From Desmodus rotundus (Eukaryota > Chordata > Mammalia > Chiroptera > Phyllostomidae), in the NCBI RefSeq assembly GCF_022682495.2, contig NC_071390.1, forward strand, positions 167,363,220 to 167,427,219: a DNA stretch of 64,000 nt, written 5' to 3'. The notes below the pieces were generated by a model. It searched no databases. It was not told where the DNA came from and saw only the letters and a list, made by a program, of their open reading frames with translations. Numbering within the stretch: the stretch's first letter is position 1; each line of letters starts with the position of its first letter. The position numbers were made by a program, and so were the translations under genes. Shown in pieces: positions 45,560 to 57,075 of the stretch.

Positions 45560-45765
45560 AAATATTTGCTAAATTCTTGTGCCGTACTCTCAGTCTCATT
45601 TAATCATCACAGCAACACTGGGGAACAAGTACTCTCTGCCTTGTTCTACAGCTCAGGAGGTGGAGGCTCAGAGTAAATGTCTTTCCCAAGATCTGTAGCT
45701 AGTGAAGGCAGGATTCGAATTCACGTCTAGCTGACCTCCAATCTGGACTTGAACTGTGCCACATG
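45560..45765 (-). repeat. MIR SINE
   Basis: 'tctcatttaatcatcacagc', 'ctacagctcaggaggtggag' and 'ggcaggattcgaattcacgt' are antisense MIR. Confidence 0.8.
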
Positions 45766-45829
45766 CTGTCTTCTTCTGAGCCCTTTTACCTTGAGCTCCT
45801 TGCTAAAAGCCTGATCTTTTGAAAAATAG

Positions 45830-45925
45830 GTTTTGAAGATGAAAGCTCAGATGAGATGATGAGTGTAAAGCACCTACTATAATACCTGGAACCTACTCAG
45901 TGGTGCATATATGACAGCTTCTTCT
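45830..45925 (+). repeat. MIR SINE, 3' part
   Basis: 'gatgatgagtgtaaagcacc' and 'aatacctggaacctactcag' match the MIR 3' half. Confidence 0.6.
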
Positions 45926-46131
45926 TTTTCTACTGTTACCACGCCATGGTGAGAAGCATGAATTCTTAGAGAACAGAATGCAGCTCTGGCAGAAGGTGTT
46001 GGGGGAAGTCAGGCAGGTTATCAGTATATTCAGGGCAGGATCCAGGACCTAAGAAAAGACAGGGTTGGGCAATTTCCTGAGGCTGCCTGTGGAAAGGCAG
46101 AACTTTATACTAAGCAACAAGGTTCCAGAGT

Positions 46132-46205
46132 GTGTGTCTGTGTGTGTGCGTGCGTGCATTCATCCACCGGTCTGCCCATCAGTCCGTCCGTCCATCCATC
46201 CATCC
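46132..46205. repeat. (TG)n and (TCCA)n simple repeats
   Basis: A short TG/CG-rich run ('tgtgtgtgcgtgcgtgc') passes into CATC/CCGT-type tetramers ending in 'tccatccatccatccaccca'. The latter joins the L2 fragment that follows. Confidence 0.9.
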
Positions 46206-46490
46206 ACCCAACAAAGTCTTTCTAAGCACATCTCATGTGCCTGGCACTGAGTATAAAACAATGAACAAAACAGACACAGCTCTGATCTCGTGAAGCTCAT
46301 AGGTGGGGAAGATGGACAACAGTAAATGCAGAAGTAAATACAATAAACATGTCATTGCAATTGAGAAGAGCATCATAAATGTGATGTACAGGGTGCTATG
46401 TTAGATAACAGCTGAGGAGAGAAGCTATTGAGAATATAAAGGAAGGCCTGTCCAAAGAGGTGACATTTAAAACAGAACTGAAGAAGTCGG
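46206..46490 (-). repeat. LINE L2, 3' end
   Basis: 'ctcatgtgcctggcactgag', 'tataaaacaatgaacaaaac', 'agtaaatacaataaacatgt' and 'cctgtccaaagaggtgacat' extend far into the antisense L2 3' region, one of the longest L2 pieces here. Confidence 0.85.
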
Positions 46491-46860
46491 CCAGGAGGAG
46501 GAGGGGGAGGGGCAGAGTGAAACAAGAGCTGCTGCTCCCAGAGCTGCCCAGTGGGCCACCTCACGGCAGATCCTGTTGCCACAACAACTCCCCTGCAGGC
46601 CCTCAATCATGTGGAAGTTGAAGCTAGTGGAGGACTCTCCTTGCCCCATTGCTTTGGAGACTAGGGATTTCTGGTTCTAAAGGTGGCCCCAGGGGAGGTC
46701 CCGGAGACCCAGGATATCAAAAACAAGGACACTAGTAAGCACTCATGAGCTGCCATCCAAATGCTTCCTGAATTCCTCCTGGAGATGCATTGAATGAGGG
46801 GGTTGGGAGTGGGTCTGGGAACCTAGTGGGGACAGGCCACCAAGTGAACTGTAGTTTCGG
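46491..46860. other. No recognised feature
   Basis: About 370 bases, GC-moderate; nothing identified. Confidence 0.45.
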
Positions 46861-46879
46861 TCTGTTTTCCAAAGCCCCA

Positions 46880-47250
46880 CAAAGAGCATTACTGCTATTT
46901 ACATTTCAATGTAAATCAAGCCACCTCTAAACAGCAAGGCTGTGTAAACTTGTGTTTAATGTCAGGTTTATATTAATATTTGTATTAACAAGATTGATTG
47001 TTTACATAACAATGTGTACGTAAAGTCTGGGCTAGGTCTGGCTTTACACATATTTGCATAATGTTTACAGATTGATTGATTAGACAAACTGAGCATAAAT
47101 CCAAGTAAACTGCTAGTTGTTTGTTTATTTTTTTCTGTTGGGGCTCGGTAGCCTATATCTTAATAAATGGGCTAAACTGAATCTAAGTCCTCTATTATAA
47201 CCTTCACAGAAGATTTAATAGTTCTGAAAAGTAATTTTCACTGAAAAGAG
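46880..47250. promoter_or_regulatory. Candidate enhancer: forkhead/POU motif cluster
   Basis: AT-rich single-copy stretch with a spaced palindrome 'atttacatt-tc-aatgtaaat' (46897-46916), TGTTTAC forkhead cores at 46999-47005 and 47062-47068, GTAAAC-type cores at 46944 and 47105, an octamer ATTTGCAT at 47052-47059 and 'ttgtttgtttattt' near 47118. No repeat family is seen. The regulatory role is inferred from motif density only. Confidence 0.3.
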
Positions 47251-47269
47251 TAAGATAAAATCATTGGCG

Positions 47270-48185
47270 CTATTTTTTTTTTTTTTCTTTAATCTCTACA
47301 TTGAGCAGTAAAGAGCACACTGGCTTTAAACTACTCTCCAAAAGAGATAAAACCAGGCTGTAGGCAGAAAACCAAGATTCCAAACTCCTTCTGTCTCAGC
47401 CACGGTGGAGAGTTTCTTAGAGAAGCTCAAGTTTGTCAGGGGCCTTGATGGGCCACCTAAAACTCTATTAACCCACTGGTCCCAAGAGGCCAGGAGAGAG
47501 TACAGCTTCCTTTCATGCCTGAAGCGCCTCCCTCTGGCTGAAGAATGCATGGATTCACACAAGGCCCTCATCTCCATTCCAACTGCGGGAGAGATCTATG
47601 GAGATCATGAAAACAAATGAAGACCAACCAAATAAGGATAATCACAGGCTATTTATTCTGATCTTGCTATAGCAAGGTCAGCCACTATCACTCGCATTTT
47701 GGAAAAGACCTAAAGGCAGGCAGAGGAGTGGGAAAGTCTGATTGGGGGGTGCTGGCCTGGGAAAGCTGGAGGTGGGCTAACTCGAAGGGAGATAGTTAAG
47801 GGCTAGTAGTTGGCCTTCTCAGACTGGTATCCTAAATGGGAAGTGGGGACAAAAATTAAGAAAGCTGTCAGTTATTAAGTCGCCATTGGGAGTTGGTTGT
47901 TACAGAAGCTATTGCTTAGTGTCCTAGATTGTTTAGCAGGCTGATATCTTGCAAGAATGGCTGAGAGCAGGCTGGCTGCCTCGGCTGGTTATTACAGATA
48001 ACTACTGGTCATTGGTTTCCTGGGCGGGTGGCTGCAGGCTGTGGTTCAGTGTTCCAAAACCAATTGTAACTTGAATCTTTGGGTTCAAAAAAGCAAGAAA
48101 TTCATAGTGGACAAATATTACAGAAAATATTGAATGTATTAATCTTGGGGGCTCTGATCAGGCCATATATGCTACTGTAAGAGTT
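47270..48185. other. Unassigned; possibly an old LTR at 47640-48060
   Basis: The sequence from 'ggctatttattctgatcttg' to 'gttcagtgttcc' has the look of an eroded LTR (repeated G-rich and short AT segments), but I cannot assign it. The remainder is unremarkable. Confidence 0.3.
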
Positions 48186-48189
48186 TTCC

Positions 48190-48365
48190 AGGAATTATCT
48201 CGATTAACCTTTTCAATGAAGTCCTTGAAGATAGGAGCTGCTATCCCTATCGTTGTCATCATCATCCTCACCTTTATTCCCATTTTATACATGAGGAAAC
48301 AGGCTTATACCATTAAGTACATTGTCCGTGCTCTGAGTACCTAGAAAGTAATGGGAGGCCAAGGG
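48190..48365 (-). repeat. MIR SINE
   Basis: 'ggaattatctcgattaacct', 'ttcccattttatacatgagg' and 'aaacaggcttataccattaa' are antisense MIR. Confidence 0.75.
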
Positions 48366-48810
48366 CAAACTCAGGGAGAGCTAATGCCCAGCCAAGCACT
48401 GGAGAAATCGAACTCTTTCCCAATACTAAAGTATTAGAAGCTTGGTATTTCCCTCAGTTGAAGTGCTAGTCTCAAGCAGTTATTAACTGTTTTTACTGAA
48501 GCAGTTCCCAGTAGGATCTCTATTTGCCAAAACTTGGTCTAGTTCTCTTTATATTCTGATCCCCGGAGAGGCTTCATTTCTTCAAAAACGCTCTGGCTCA
48601 GACCTTTCACTAATACAAACAGGATGCCCTCTCCCCTCTGGCCCTTCCCTTCGCAGCCCTTATGCTTCAGGATGACAGAGCTGGTATGCTCCTGGGATGC
48701 ACTGCAGCGGTTGCAATGGGAGGCTTCGATCTTGGAGGGCTTCCTGGAGAAGGTGCCTGCTGGTCCTTAAGTACCATGTTCCCCTCACACTTCCGCCACA
48801 CTGATTTCTC
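48366..48810. other. No recognised feature
   Basis: About 445 bases without a clear repeat or exon. Confidence 0.45.
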
Positions 48811-48814
48811 TGGT

Positions 48815-49206
48815 GTTGCTCCAATGTGCCCAGCTCGCTCCTGCCTCTGACTATTTGCGTTTGCTCTTTCCTCAGCCTGTGATATCTGTCTTCCAAATCT
48901 TCCAACAGCTGATGCCTCTTCATTCAGATCCCAGCTCTAATGTTACCACCCCAAAGGACCCTCCAGGACATCCATATCTAACATAGCCTCCCCCACTGGC
49001 CCAGTACGTGCCACTCCGGTAGTTTAAGTTTTCTGTCTTTGTAGCCTTTCATACTGTCTGCGACCACCTCATTAATTTTAAATGCTTGTTGTTGAAGTCT
49101 CCCGTTACAATAGTAGTTCCATGTGGACAAAAACCCTGTTTAGCTTTGCATTGCTGCATTCCCTGTTCCTGGAAGGTCCTCAGTAAAGATTTGTTAAATA
49201 AATGAT
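48815..49206 (+). repeat. LINE L2, 3' end, long copy
   Basis: 'gactatttgcgtttgctctt', 'cattcagatcccagctctaa', 'atgttaccaccccaaaggac', 'ttccatgtggacaaaaaccc' and 'cagtaaagatttgttaaata' follow L2 to its 3' terminus. A Glu/Arg-rich open frame on the minus strand here is a by-product. Confidence 0.85.
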
Positions 49207-49345
49207 CCCATTTAATCTTCCCAACAGCCCGTAAGATGGCTACTGCAGTACAGGTGAGGGGCTCAGAGAAGTTTAAACAACTCGCCCAAGTCACACAGTT
49301 AGACTGGAGTAGCATAGAGCAAGGACTTGAAGCCAGGTTCATCCA
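49207..49345 (-). repeat. MIR SINE
   Basis: 'cccatttaatcttcccaaca', 'gctcagagaagtttaaacaa' and 'cgcccaagtcacacagttag' are antisense MIR, directly joined to the L2 end. Confidence 0.8.
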
Positions 49346-52250
49346 CCTCCCATTGTTTTAATTATCTCCTACTCAACCTGTTGGTGAGGGAGGGATTCAC
49401 TCCCCAGGGCTATTGGACAGATGAAACCAAAAGCAGTTTACTAGTCACATACTCATAGCCCTCAGGGAGGAGGACACTGTGCCAGGCAGGGACACCAGGC
49501 TTGCAATAGGGAACAGAGTGAACCACCAGGGGCTGTGTGGAAGGTTTGTCAAAAGGGAGGGGAGCCCCCTAGTTCCAGCAGGAGGATGCAGTCGCCTCAT
49601 TTGGATAATTCTTGGAGCTGGCGAGGACCCAAAACTGCTTCTTGGGATTAAGCAAGAACTACACCTGGTCTGTTTAACCAGGTGGGTTGTGAGGCTGGGG
49701 TCCCTTATCTGTGGGGACAGTATGGGAACCTTGGGGTTAGGCCAGTTAAGGCCTTCCTGATGTCACCAAATGTAAGGCAGCCCGTAACACTGGACCTTAA
49801 TTTAGGTGTTCCACTGCACCCCTGTTAAAAAGTGTGTCAATGGTAAGAGAAAACAAGAGGATTGGTGGGAAGGAGAGGAAGCAGAAGTTGCCATTGAATA
49901 AGGTAGCCCAAGGTTAAAGAGGGTTGGCTGGCTCCCACTGAGGGAAGTGCACAGCTCTTTCCAAAACGCTTTGCAGTCTTCAGGAGAGTCTACCTTGTTT
50001 CAGGAGTGCCGGAGAATTGGCAAGGCTGGTCTTTCTGGGAAGAACCTCAAGGGCAATATTTTAGGGCATTGGAGCTCGTGAAGATTATGGATGTTGGCAG
50101 ATTTGCATCCTGGAGCCCATTCAACACCTACCCGTGTAATACCAGTGGGTCTTGGTAGTGTGATTTTAAACACCCATAAAAATCAAGCTTTATTGATTGG
50201 GAAAACATAATATCTCCTTGGAAGTGGGCCCTGTTTTGTGCTGAGGCAGTATACACAATGTTCCCACTAGAGATAACTGACCCGGGAGTCCTCTGGGGTA
50301 CGAGGCCTCGGACAGAAACTCATCTGAAGCACTCGTTAACAGCAGAGTGATTAGCACCTAAGTCATGTCACTCTTGCCTGCATCTCAGATGCTTTGCTGG
50401 GTCAGACATCAAATTATTTTCGTTATGTGGATGAAGAAATGTTTGCAGTTCTTTTTCATTTTGCTTTGCGCGCGTGTGTTTGTTGTTGATATTTTGTACC
50501 TTCGGTTCATTAAGATCAGATGCTTTCTTTACGTTTACATTCCCACACAGGAAACAGGAGGTAAGTCTCCAGGCTGATGTCCCCTGACCTGCTTGGTGCA
50601 GCCGCCTTCTATGCATCGCCTGGAGAGGCATCTCCTATGGGCCCTTACCCTCAACCCAACATGTGAGTGCATGCACACATGTGTGCACTCACACAAAGTT
50701 GCATAGTAATGCCACGTTCACTCTGGGTCCAGCTTACCTTTGCCTCTTACCATTTTCCTCTTTCACTCCCGCCAGAGAGAACATGGGCAGACATGACAAC
50801 TTCTTCACCTCCCACCAGTCCTTCTGTTTGGAACACGGTTTCCTGTCCCTTCTCTCTCTCACCTCCCAACCCTCACCCTCTTTCCCTGGCTGACCCACAG
50901 CTACCCTTCGGATCTCACGTCCTCAGAGAGGGACATACTTGAATTATAACCCCACGTTTCCCTCCCTGCAGGCCTCCATGTTCAGAGGCTGCCCTGGCAG
51001 GTGCAGGTGGTAGCTTTTCCAGATGTGCTGTGTGACCCGGTCAGAATGGGCTGGGGCTAGACCACAGCACCAGCTCGGAGAACTGGACCTGTCCATCCTC
51101 TTCCTAAATGAGTCTCTCCATTCAGCCCTGTTTTTTTTTTCCTTCACCTTGGTTCAGACCATCATTAATACCACGTGAAGTGTGATAGCAGCCCAGTCTG
51201 ATCCGGTGACAGGGCACGATCCTTACCCTTGGGATTTTTACCGGTGTTGCACATTGCATAGGGTCTAGCTCTGGCTCTCCTTCAGCTCTGCCCCACAGAT
51301 GGGGTGAGGAGTCACCGTGGGACCAACAGTCTTCAGGCCAATGGGATGTTCCCACCCAAGCCTGTGTACTCCCTTGCTCCCCCGGGCCATATAGTTCAAG
51401 GCCTTGATCCATATACCCAGGACCCTGCATTCCTGATACTCCAGCTCTGAACCCCTTCTGGGCTTACACAGGACCCCTCCCAAGTCCATTGTCCTGAAGG
51501 CAGAGCTGTGACCAATGTATAAACCCACAGGCCTGAAGTGTGGGCAGGGGGCAGCTGTTTGCTGGGAGCGGGGTATGGATGAAGCCTGCAGGGGGTGTGG
51601 AGAAAGCACATGTCTGCCGAGTAGACAGAACTGGGATGAGAGGAGGCAGCAGGCTGGGGTCTCCGCAGGTGGGAGGGGCAAGCCTGAGGCCACTTCCTGC
51701 TTTGAACCCCCAAGGACTCCTTACTGACCCCAGGAAACCATCCAAACTCCTGAGGAGGCGATTTAAGGCCTCAAAATGTCTTCCTTTTCTGTACTTCTCT
51801 GGCCTCAGACACTTTTCAGGTTCCCTCTCAAATTCGCATTCCAGACCTACTAAACGATTTGCATATCCATAGCAGATAATGTATCCTATTTTAACATTAG
51901 CTCTTTACTTTTGGGTCCCCTCCTCCCCACTGCTTTTTGAGGGCCAGCAGCAGGACGTGTCACCCCTGGTGTCTTCCTCGAAGTCAGGACTGGGCTTGGC
52001 ACAGGACAGGCTCTTGGAAGATATGTGGGGGGCAGGGAGCAGGGAGGGGCCGTGAGAGCAGGGTTGTCTGCCCAAGACAGGGGTCACACAGAGCCTCCGA
52101 GCAGCCCAGCCCACACTCCCATACTCCCAGAGGCTTCTGAGGGCTGTGCGGTGTAGGCCAGGGTGGGAGCGGGGGAAAAAGAGAAATGAGCCCAATAAAG
52201 CACATCAGAGGACATCTTCATCATTTTAGTCCTGGTTCTGCCATTTGTCA
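49346..52250. other. Repeat-poor single-copy DNA
   Basis: About 2.9 kb with no repeat family I can name and no coding exon I can defend, although 51.2-52.2 kb is GC-rich and carries overlapping open frames on both strands. 49360-49810 may be an eroded LTR. Confidence 0.4.
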
Positions 52251-52255
52251 TGTGT

Positions 52256-52465
52256 CAGAGGTCAGCAAACATTTTCTGTAAAGGGACAGATAGAAAATGC
52301 TTTAGGCTTTGCAAGCCTAAACTTTTCAACTCTGCCTTTTTGGCACAAAAGCAGTCACAGACAATGCATAAATGAGGGGACATGATTGTGTTCCAATAAA
52401 ATTTTATTTACAAAAACAGATGGTGGGCCGAATTTGGTCCACTGGCCATAGTTTACCAGCCTCTG
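52256..52465 (+). mobile_element. hAT-Charlie non-autonomous element, 210 bp
   Basis: Terminal repeats 'cagaggtcagcaaac' and, on the other strand, 'cagaggctggtaaac'. The interior 'tctgtaaagggacagataga', 'ttccaataaaattttattta' and 'ggtgggccgaatttggtcca' is a well-known MER-type hAT. Complete from end to end. Confidence 0.88.
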
Positions 52466-52639
52466 ATCTAAAGCATATCAAACCTTCTCTGAAAGAAGTT
52501 AGGGACATACTATCTACTTTATAGCAGATGAAGAAATGTTATGTGAAATTATTTTGAAAATAGTAATGAAGTAAAGCACTAGAGAAGTATACATTATTAG
52601 CTGTATCAGTAATGTTAATATGCTATGGTTGGTCCCACT

Positions 52640-52815
52640 AATAAATTTAGTAAGTACTCACTGTGCACGACGTGACTTGCATTCAGGATTTTACTCAATC
52701 CTCACAAAGATCTTGTGAAAAAATCAATTTTACCAATTTACTGGTGAGGAAACTAAGGCTCAGAAAGTGGTTCAAAAGTCACACAGGTGGTTGGAGGCAG
52801 GGCTGAGTTCTAACT
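52640..52815 (-). repeat. MIR SINE
   Basis: 'ttactcaatcctcacaaaga', 'ggtgaggaaactaaggctca' and 'aaagtcacacaggtggttgg' are antisense MIR. Confidence 0.85.
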
Positions 52816-53370
52816 AATAGTAGTTTCTGAATCCACTACAGGGGCCTGAAAAAAGAATGCAAATGTGGGGGGTGGAAATAATAGGTAAATAGATGACTGA
52901 GTGGCTGCAAACAGACAGCCCCTGTTGTGTTCAGATAGGGGGGTGGGGCCTGGTAGTATGCCCCTGGCTGCCACTTGATTGTCCACGTGTGCTGTGGCAT
53001 CGAGACCAGACGTTCTTCTCTGGAGGAGAGAAGCCTTCCAGGGCAGAGTCCCAGGTTTAAATCCTGAACAAGGCCAGCTACTTCCAGGGGGCTCTGCCAG
53101 CATTGCCTTGCTGGCCATATCTGCAGGGGATTTCCTGAGTCACAAGGCAGCCCTCCAGAACTTTCTGGGCCTGCCCGAAGCCAGGCCTGCCTCAGCCCCG
53201 AAGGGAGGCTTGAGCAGCCGCTGCCACTTGAACGCAGAGTCCCGTGCCTTGAGGAGGCCAGATTCAGCAATCTGTCACACACAGCCCGCCTCTGTGGGAC
53301 ACAGGGCCGGGAGAGCAGGCAGCACGGGCGGGCAGAAAGCATCTGTCGGCATGGCTCGCAGACAGGGATT
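52816..53370. other. No recognised feature; GC-rich with open frames
   Basis: Open frames of 168 (minus) and 153 (plus) codons overlap here. Neither shows a domain, and the reading is explained by high GC. Treated as non-coding. Confidence 0.4.
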
Positions 53371-53374
53371 AGAG

Positions 53375-53470
53375 AGGATGGGGGAGGATAATTATGGCAT
53401 TTGCTTTCCTATAAAGTGTGTGTCAGGAGGAAAGGATTAAGCTAATTGAAGAAATCTCCAGCACTTACGT
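53375..53470. promoter_or_regulatory. Candidate conserved non-coding element
   Basis: A short AT-rich island in GC-rich DNA with the palindrome 'ataattat' (53388-53395), then 'ggattaagctaattgaag' (about 53434-53451), i.e. several homeodomain-type TAAT cores. Inference from motifs only; conservation is not tested. Confidence 0.25.
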
Positions 53471-54265
53471 CAAAGGTGGCTGCCGAGCGATTGCTCTATC
53501 TTGCATCTCACCTGCTGCTGAGAGCCCAGCTCAAGGAGGCGTACCCACAGCTCCACTCTGTCCCCAGCAACTCTTTGCAGAAATAGTTTGAGTTGGCGTT
53601 AGCCATTCTGCAACGGAGAGGGGAGCTAAAAATAAATGCATGTGAGGGAGGTTCCCCGCCTTTTTTTTTCCCTAACTTCCAAAGCTCACATCCAGTTTCC
53701 CAGAGAAAGATGGAGAGTTGGCTTTCCTGAGGCTGTACAGATGTCTGCATGTGTGACGGGAAATAATGGCACTGAGGATGCATGTACTACACAGGGACAG
53801 GTGGCAGCCCCCACCCCTTCTCTCCTCTCTCTGGAACCTCAGCATACGTTCCCAGAGGCCGTCTGCATGCAAGAAGAAAGCGCAGACTCCAGGACCATTT
53901 CTCATTGCTCTCCTTCCCCCACGCACCTCCATCAGGCCCAAGTATCTCCACACCCGGATCCAACCTGTGAGGGCCAGGCTTCTGTCTTCTGTCTCACAAA
54001 TGGAACCTGGTTTTCAGTTGCCAGGTGACAGATTTTGGAGTCCTCTCTGTAATGAATTGGGAGAAGCAGTAGCGAGTCAGAAGGTTTCCTCTTTTATTTT
54101 TAGGTGTATGCCTACCAAATAATCTTTGACCGCTGTTTCCTGATAAATAAAATAACACAGCTGAACAATACAGCCAGTAGCCTCATTTTTGCAATGATGC
54201 ATTCTTAGACTGCCTTAGAAAACGGATTGCCTGCTGAATTCCGAAACAGTTGTTTGAGGGCTTAG
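53471..54265. other. No recognised feature
   Basis: About 800 bases without a clear repeat or exon. Confidence 0.4.
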
Positions 54266-54269
54266 GCCA

Positions 54270-54475
54270 GGAACCCAGGCTCCATTCTCTGTCATTCTCT
54301 AGCTTTCTTATCTTGGGTGAGTTATTTCAACTCACTTTTGAATTTTTTCATTTCTGACATGGGGTAAAAGTAATGCTTACCATCTAGAGTTGTGAGGGTT
54401 ACACGAGATGGTCCAGGAAAAGCATCTGACACATAGTAGGCGCTCAAGAGTGGGAGCTATTGTCATCGTCATCTG
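54270..54475 (+). repeat. MIR SINE
   Basis: 'ggtgagttatttcaactcac', 'tctagagttgtgagggttac' and 'tgacacatagtaggcgctca' give a nearly complete MIR. Confidence 0.88.
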
Positions 54476-54501
54476 CCAGAAAATCCTAAGGCTTATGATA
54501 T

Positions 54502-54913
54502 TGTATGACTCAGGCTCTCCAGAGAAACAGAACCAGTAGGATGTGTAAATAACATATATTTGGACTTTAAGGAATTGGCTCATGCAATTGTGGGGGCTGC
54601 TGGCAACTCCAAAACGTGCGGGCTGGCTGTCACGCTGGAAATTCCAGCAGGAGTTAACTCTGCAATCTCGAGTCCCAAAGCAGCGTGGGAGCAGAATTCT
54701 TTCCTCTGCCGGGACCTCGGCATTTTCCCTTAAGGCCTTGAACTGACTGGCCAACGTCCACCCACATTGTGGAGGATAATCTGCTTTACTCAGAATCTAC
54801 TGATTTAAATGTTAATCACATCTAACAAATAGCTTCACAGCAGCATGTAGACTGGTGTTTAGCCAAACGACAGGGCACCCTGGCCGAACTCAGCTGACAC
54901 ATAAAATTAACCC
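54502..54913 (+). mobile_element. ERVL-type LTR (MLT2-like)
   Basis: 'ggctctccagagaaacagaa', 'gaattggctcatgcaattgt', 'ccttgaactgactggccaac', 'atctgctttactcagaatct' and 'ctgacacataaaattaacc' match the LTR type at 21755-22166. Confidence 0.8.
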
Positions 54914-55605
54914 TCTCAGGTACGTCAGCTCTCAATTCAGGGAAAACTGTACTTGCCCAACCGGGGAGCATGGAGGCACAGCAACAACACAAAACGTACA
55001 ACACCCAGTCACCTGCTTAGCCCCTCAGGGCCAAGTCGTGACAGAGGACGACACCTGGCGTGGGCGAGAGCACTGCACGCTCAGAACGGACCTCCCGGGT
55101 TCTAGCCTCCTCCACCCGTGGGTGAGTGTGTGGTTCTTAGGCGGATCGCTGAATGCCTCCAAACGTCCTCAGCTGCGACTCGTAATAAACACATCCACCC
55201 TGCCTTCTGCACATGACAAGTGGTGACAAGAAAATGAGCCAACTGTTGGGAAGGGCCCTGAAAGTAAACTCTTAAGTGTCCTTCTGTAAGTCATTATCCT
55301 GCAGGGGATGTGACGCTCTTTGTACTAAAGCAAAGGCAATGCCAAGAGATCGTGTATTTGACCTCATTCTAATAGGTTAGCTGATATAATCATTAATGGT
55401 TTCAATCAAATCAATTGTCTTGCCTTCTCGGGACTTAGAATGGTTTCTTGGATGTGAAGTCGATCAGCAAGTTGTCTAAATGCTAAACTAGTTTCCCCTC
55501 TCTCGATAAATGTTCCCTGTTCCTGAGCAGGGCTCGAGCATTTGAGCACAAAGCATTTGCCTGCCTTGGAGCGGAGCTCGAGCAGCAGGTCCAACCAACG
55601 TTTGT
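54914..55605. other. No recognised feature
   Basis: About 690 bases without a clear repeat or exon. Confidence 0.45.
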
Positions 55606-55609
55606 GGTG

Positions 55610-55690
55610 GAGATTCATTCATGACAGAGATATTTATGGAGCCCTCGCCCTGTGCGGGCACTGCTCTGGGCCCTGGGGAAAGAGGCTTGT
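55610..55690 (-). repeat. LINE L2, 3' fragment
   Basis: 'agattcattcatgacagaga', 'gcgggcactgctctgggccc' and 'tggggaaagaggcttgtgac' fit the antisense L2 3' end. Confidence 0.55.
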
Positions 55691-55704
55691 GACTCAGTGC
55701 TGAG

Positions 55705-55755
55705 CTCAGCTGTGGCTCAGGGTAAGTGCTTGATAAATGCCAGCTATTTACTATT
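55705..55755 (+). repeat. MIR SINE, 3' end fragment
   Basis: 'gggtaagtgcttgataaatg' with 'ccagctatttactatt' matches the MIR terminus. Confidence 0.5.
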
Positions 55756-56145
55756 TGTTCATACATTGTTATGTGGCCGTTTTGAAAAAGAAAGTCAGGA
55801 TTGATTCTCTAAAATAAAGACAAGGCTAAGACAACATTCTTCCCAACCTCTGCAGCGTTTTCCAAGTTCCCAGGCCTGCAGCTCAACGTCAGTTCAATAT
55901 CACCCTGAACTCCGAACTCAGAAGTCAGGACGCCAGAAGCCTGGAAGAGTGAGGCAATTATTCTTTGGAAAACTTCACCATCAAAGGAAATTGTCCTGTG
56001 CTATGTCTTAGAACACTTCACACTTCATTGGGAAGCTATAAAAACAATTACCAGGTCATTAGTAAAGGTTATATTTTTTAAGATCCAAAAGCATCTCTCC
56101 CAGAATGACCTTAGCAAGCACTTCAGGGAGAGACAGTTGCTGCGG
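55756..56145. other. No recognised feature
   Basis: About 390 bases, nothing identified. Confidence 0.45.
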
Positions 56146-56149
56146 TGGG

Positions 56150-56320
56150 AAGAGTGAGGGCTTTGGAGCAGAAACCGAGGGGCCCCCGTACTGGGTACTC
56201 AAACTGCTCCGAGCCTCAGTTTCCCCAACCCTGCGCTGGAGCTGAGAGTCCCGGTCCATCTCACTGGGCTGTTGGAGAGGTTGAAATACAATGGCTTTGG
56301 GAATGACACCTAGCACCACC
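56150..56320 (+). repeat. MIR SINE
   Basis: 'gctccgagcctcagtttccc', 'gggctgttggagaggttgaa' and 'gggaatgacacctagcacc' follow MIR. Confidence 0.75.
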
Positions 56321-56409
56321 CTGAACACTGGAATACAATTCCTTCCTTTCTCTGGCTCCTTGTTGCCTGCATGTGGTGTCAACAAGTGAATGGGTAAAGC
56401 AGGAAGGAT

Positions 56410-56800
56410 TGAAGTGGACACTGACTCTCAGCTAGGCTGCAGTAACAACCTGAAACCCTCAGCAGCTGAAAACCACCAAGTTCATTTCTCACACCTCCCT
56501 GAAACCACTCAGGAATCTGACAGATCTTGTCACGTGATTCCAAGATCACAGAGGGGAATAAAAGGAGCATGATGAATTACGCTGGCTCTTAAAATTTCCG
56601 CCTGGAAGTGAAGCACGTCGCTTCCACTCATGTCACAGAAGCCAATCATGCGGCCACACACAGGGTAGGGGTGTATCGTGCTACCAGGGCAGCGAGGGCT
56701 GCAGGTATAGGAACAGACCCGCATATAGGAGCTTGGACTAAGTCGGTGTTCATGGACAATAAAAAGGAGGTGGGAATGTAGCAAAAGTTGAGGCTTCAAA
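56410..56800 (+). repeat. LTR-type repeat, mammalian, unassigned
   Basis: 'ctgcagtaacaacctgaaac', 'ctcagcagctgaaaaccacc', 'cctggaagtgaagcacgtcg' and 'cttccactcatgtcacagaa' parallel a frequent placental LTR pattern ('aagtgacacacgtcacttc'). Confidence 0.5.
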
Positions 56801-56879
56801 TGTAATCCATCTTGTCCCACCAACTCAAATTATGGTCTTTAACCAATAATTTCTTTTAAACATTCCCTCCTTAGTTTAC

Positions 56880-57075
56880 TCAATAATTCGGTTACACACG
56901 TTCATCGTACCAGGCGTTGTTCTAGGCTCAGTGAACATGAAATAGTCCTGGCTCCTTGTGCAGCGAATCAGCTAGAAGAAGGGCAGACAGCAGACAGGTA
57001 GGAACCGTATACTGTCCACTCAAACCTTAATAGGTGCTATAAAGAAGAAGAAAGCTTGGTAAGGGAATCCAGGAT
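56880..57075 (-). repeat. LINE L2, 3' end
   Basis: 'accaggcgttgttctaggct', 'aaatagtcctggctccttgt' and 'aataggtgctataaagaaga' follow antisense L2. Confidence 0.75.

Noticed and set aside
46132..46205. CRISPR-like spaced repeats
   Set aside because: These are short tandem tetranucleotides with no spacers; the DNA is mammalian.
48660..48923. Charged, helix-like minus-strand frame (Glu/Arg/Gln-rich)
   Set aside because: Its first half is antisense L2 sequence; the protein-like look is accidental.
51265..52205. Several overlapping minus-strand frames of 90-142 codons
   Set aside because: They overlap plus-strand frames of similar length; Pro/Ser/Cys-rich composition reflects base content only.
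52836..53440. Overlapping open frames of 168 codons (minus) and 153 codons (plus)
   Set aside because: Both lie in GC-rich DNA, where stops are rare; no domain, no splice pattern and no family resemblance.
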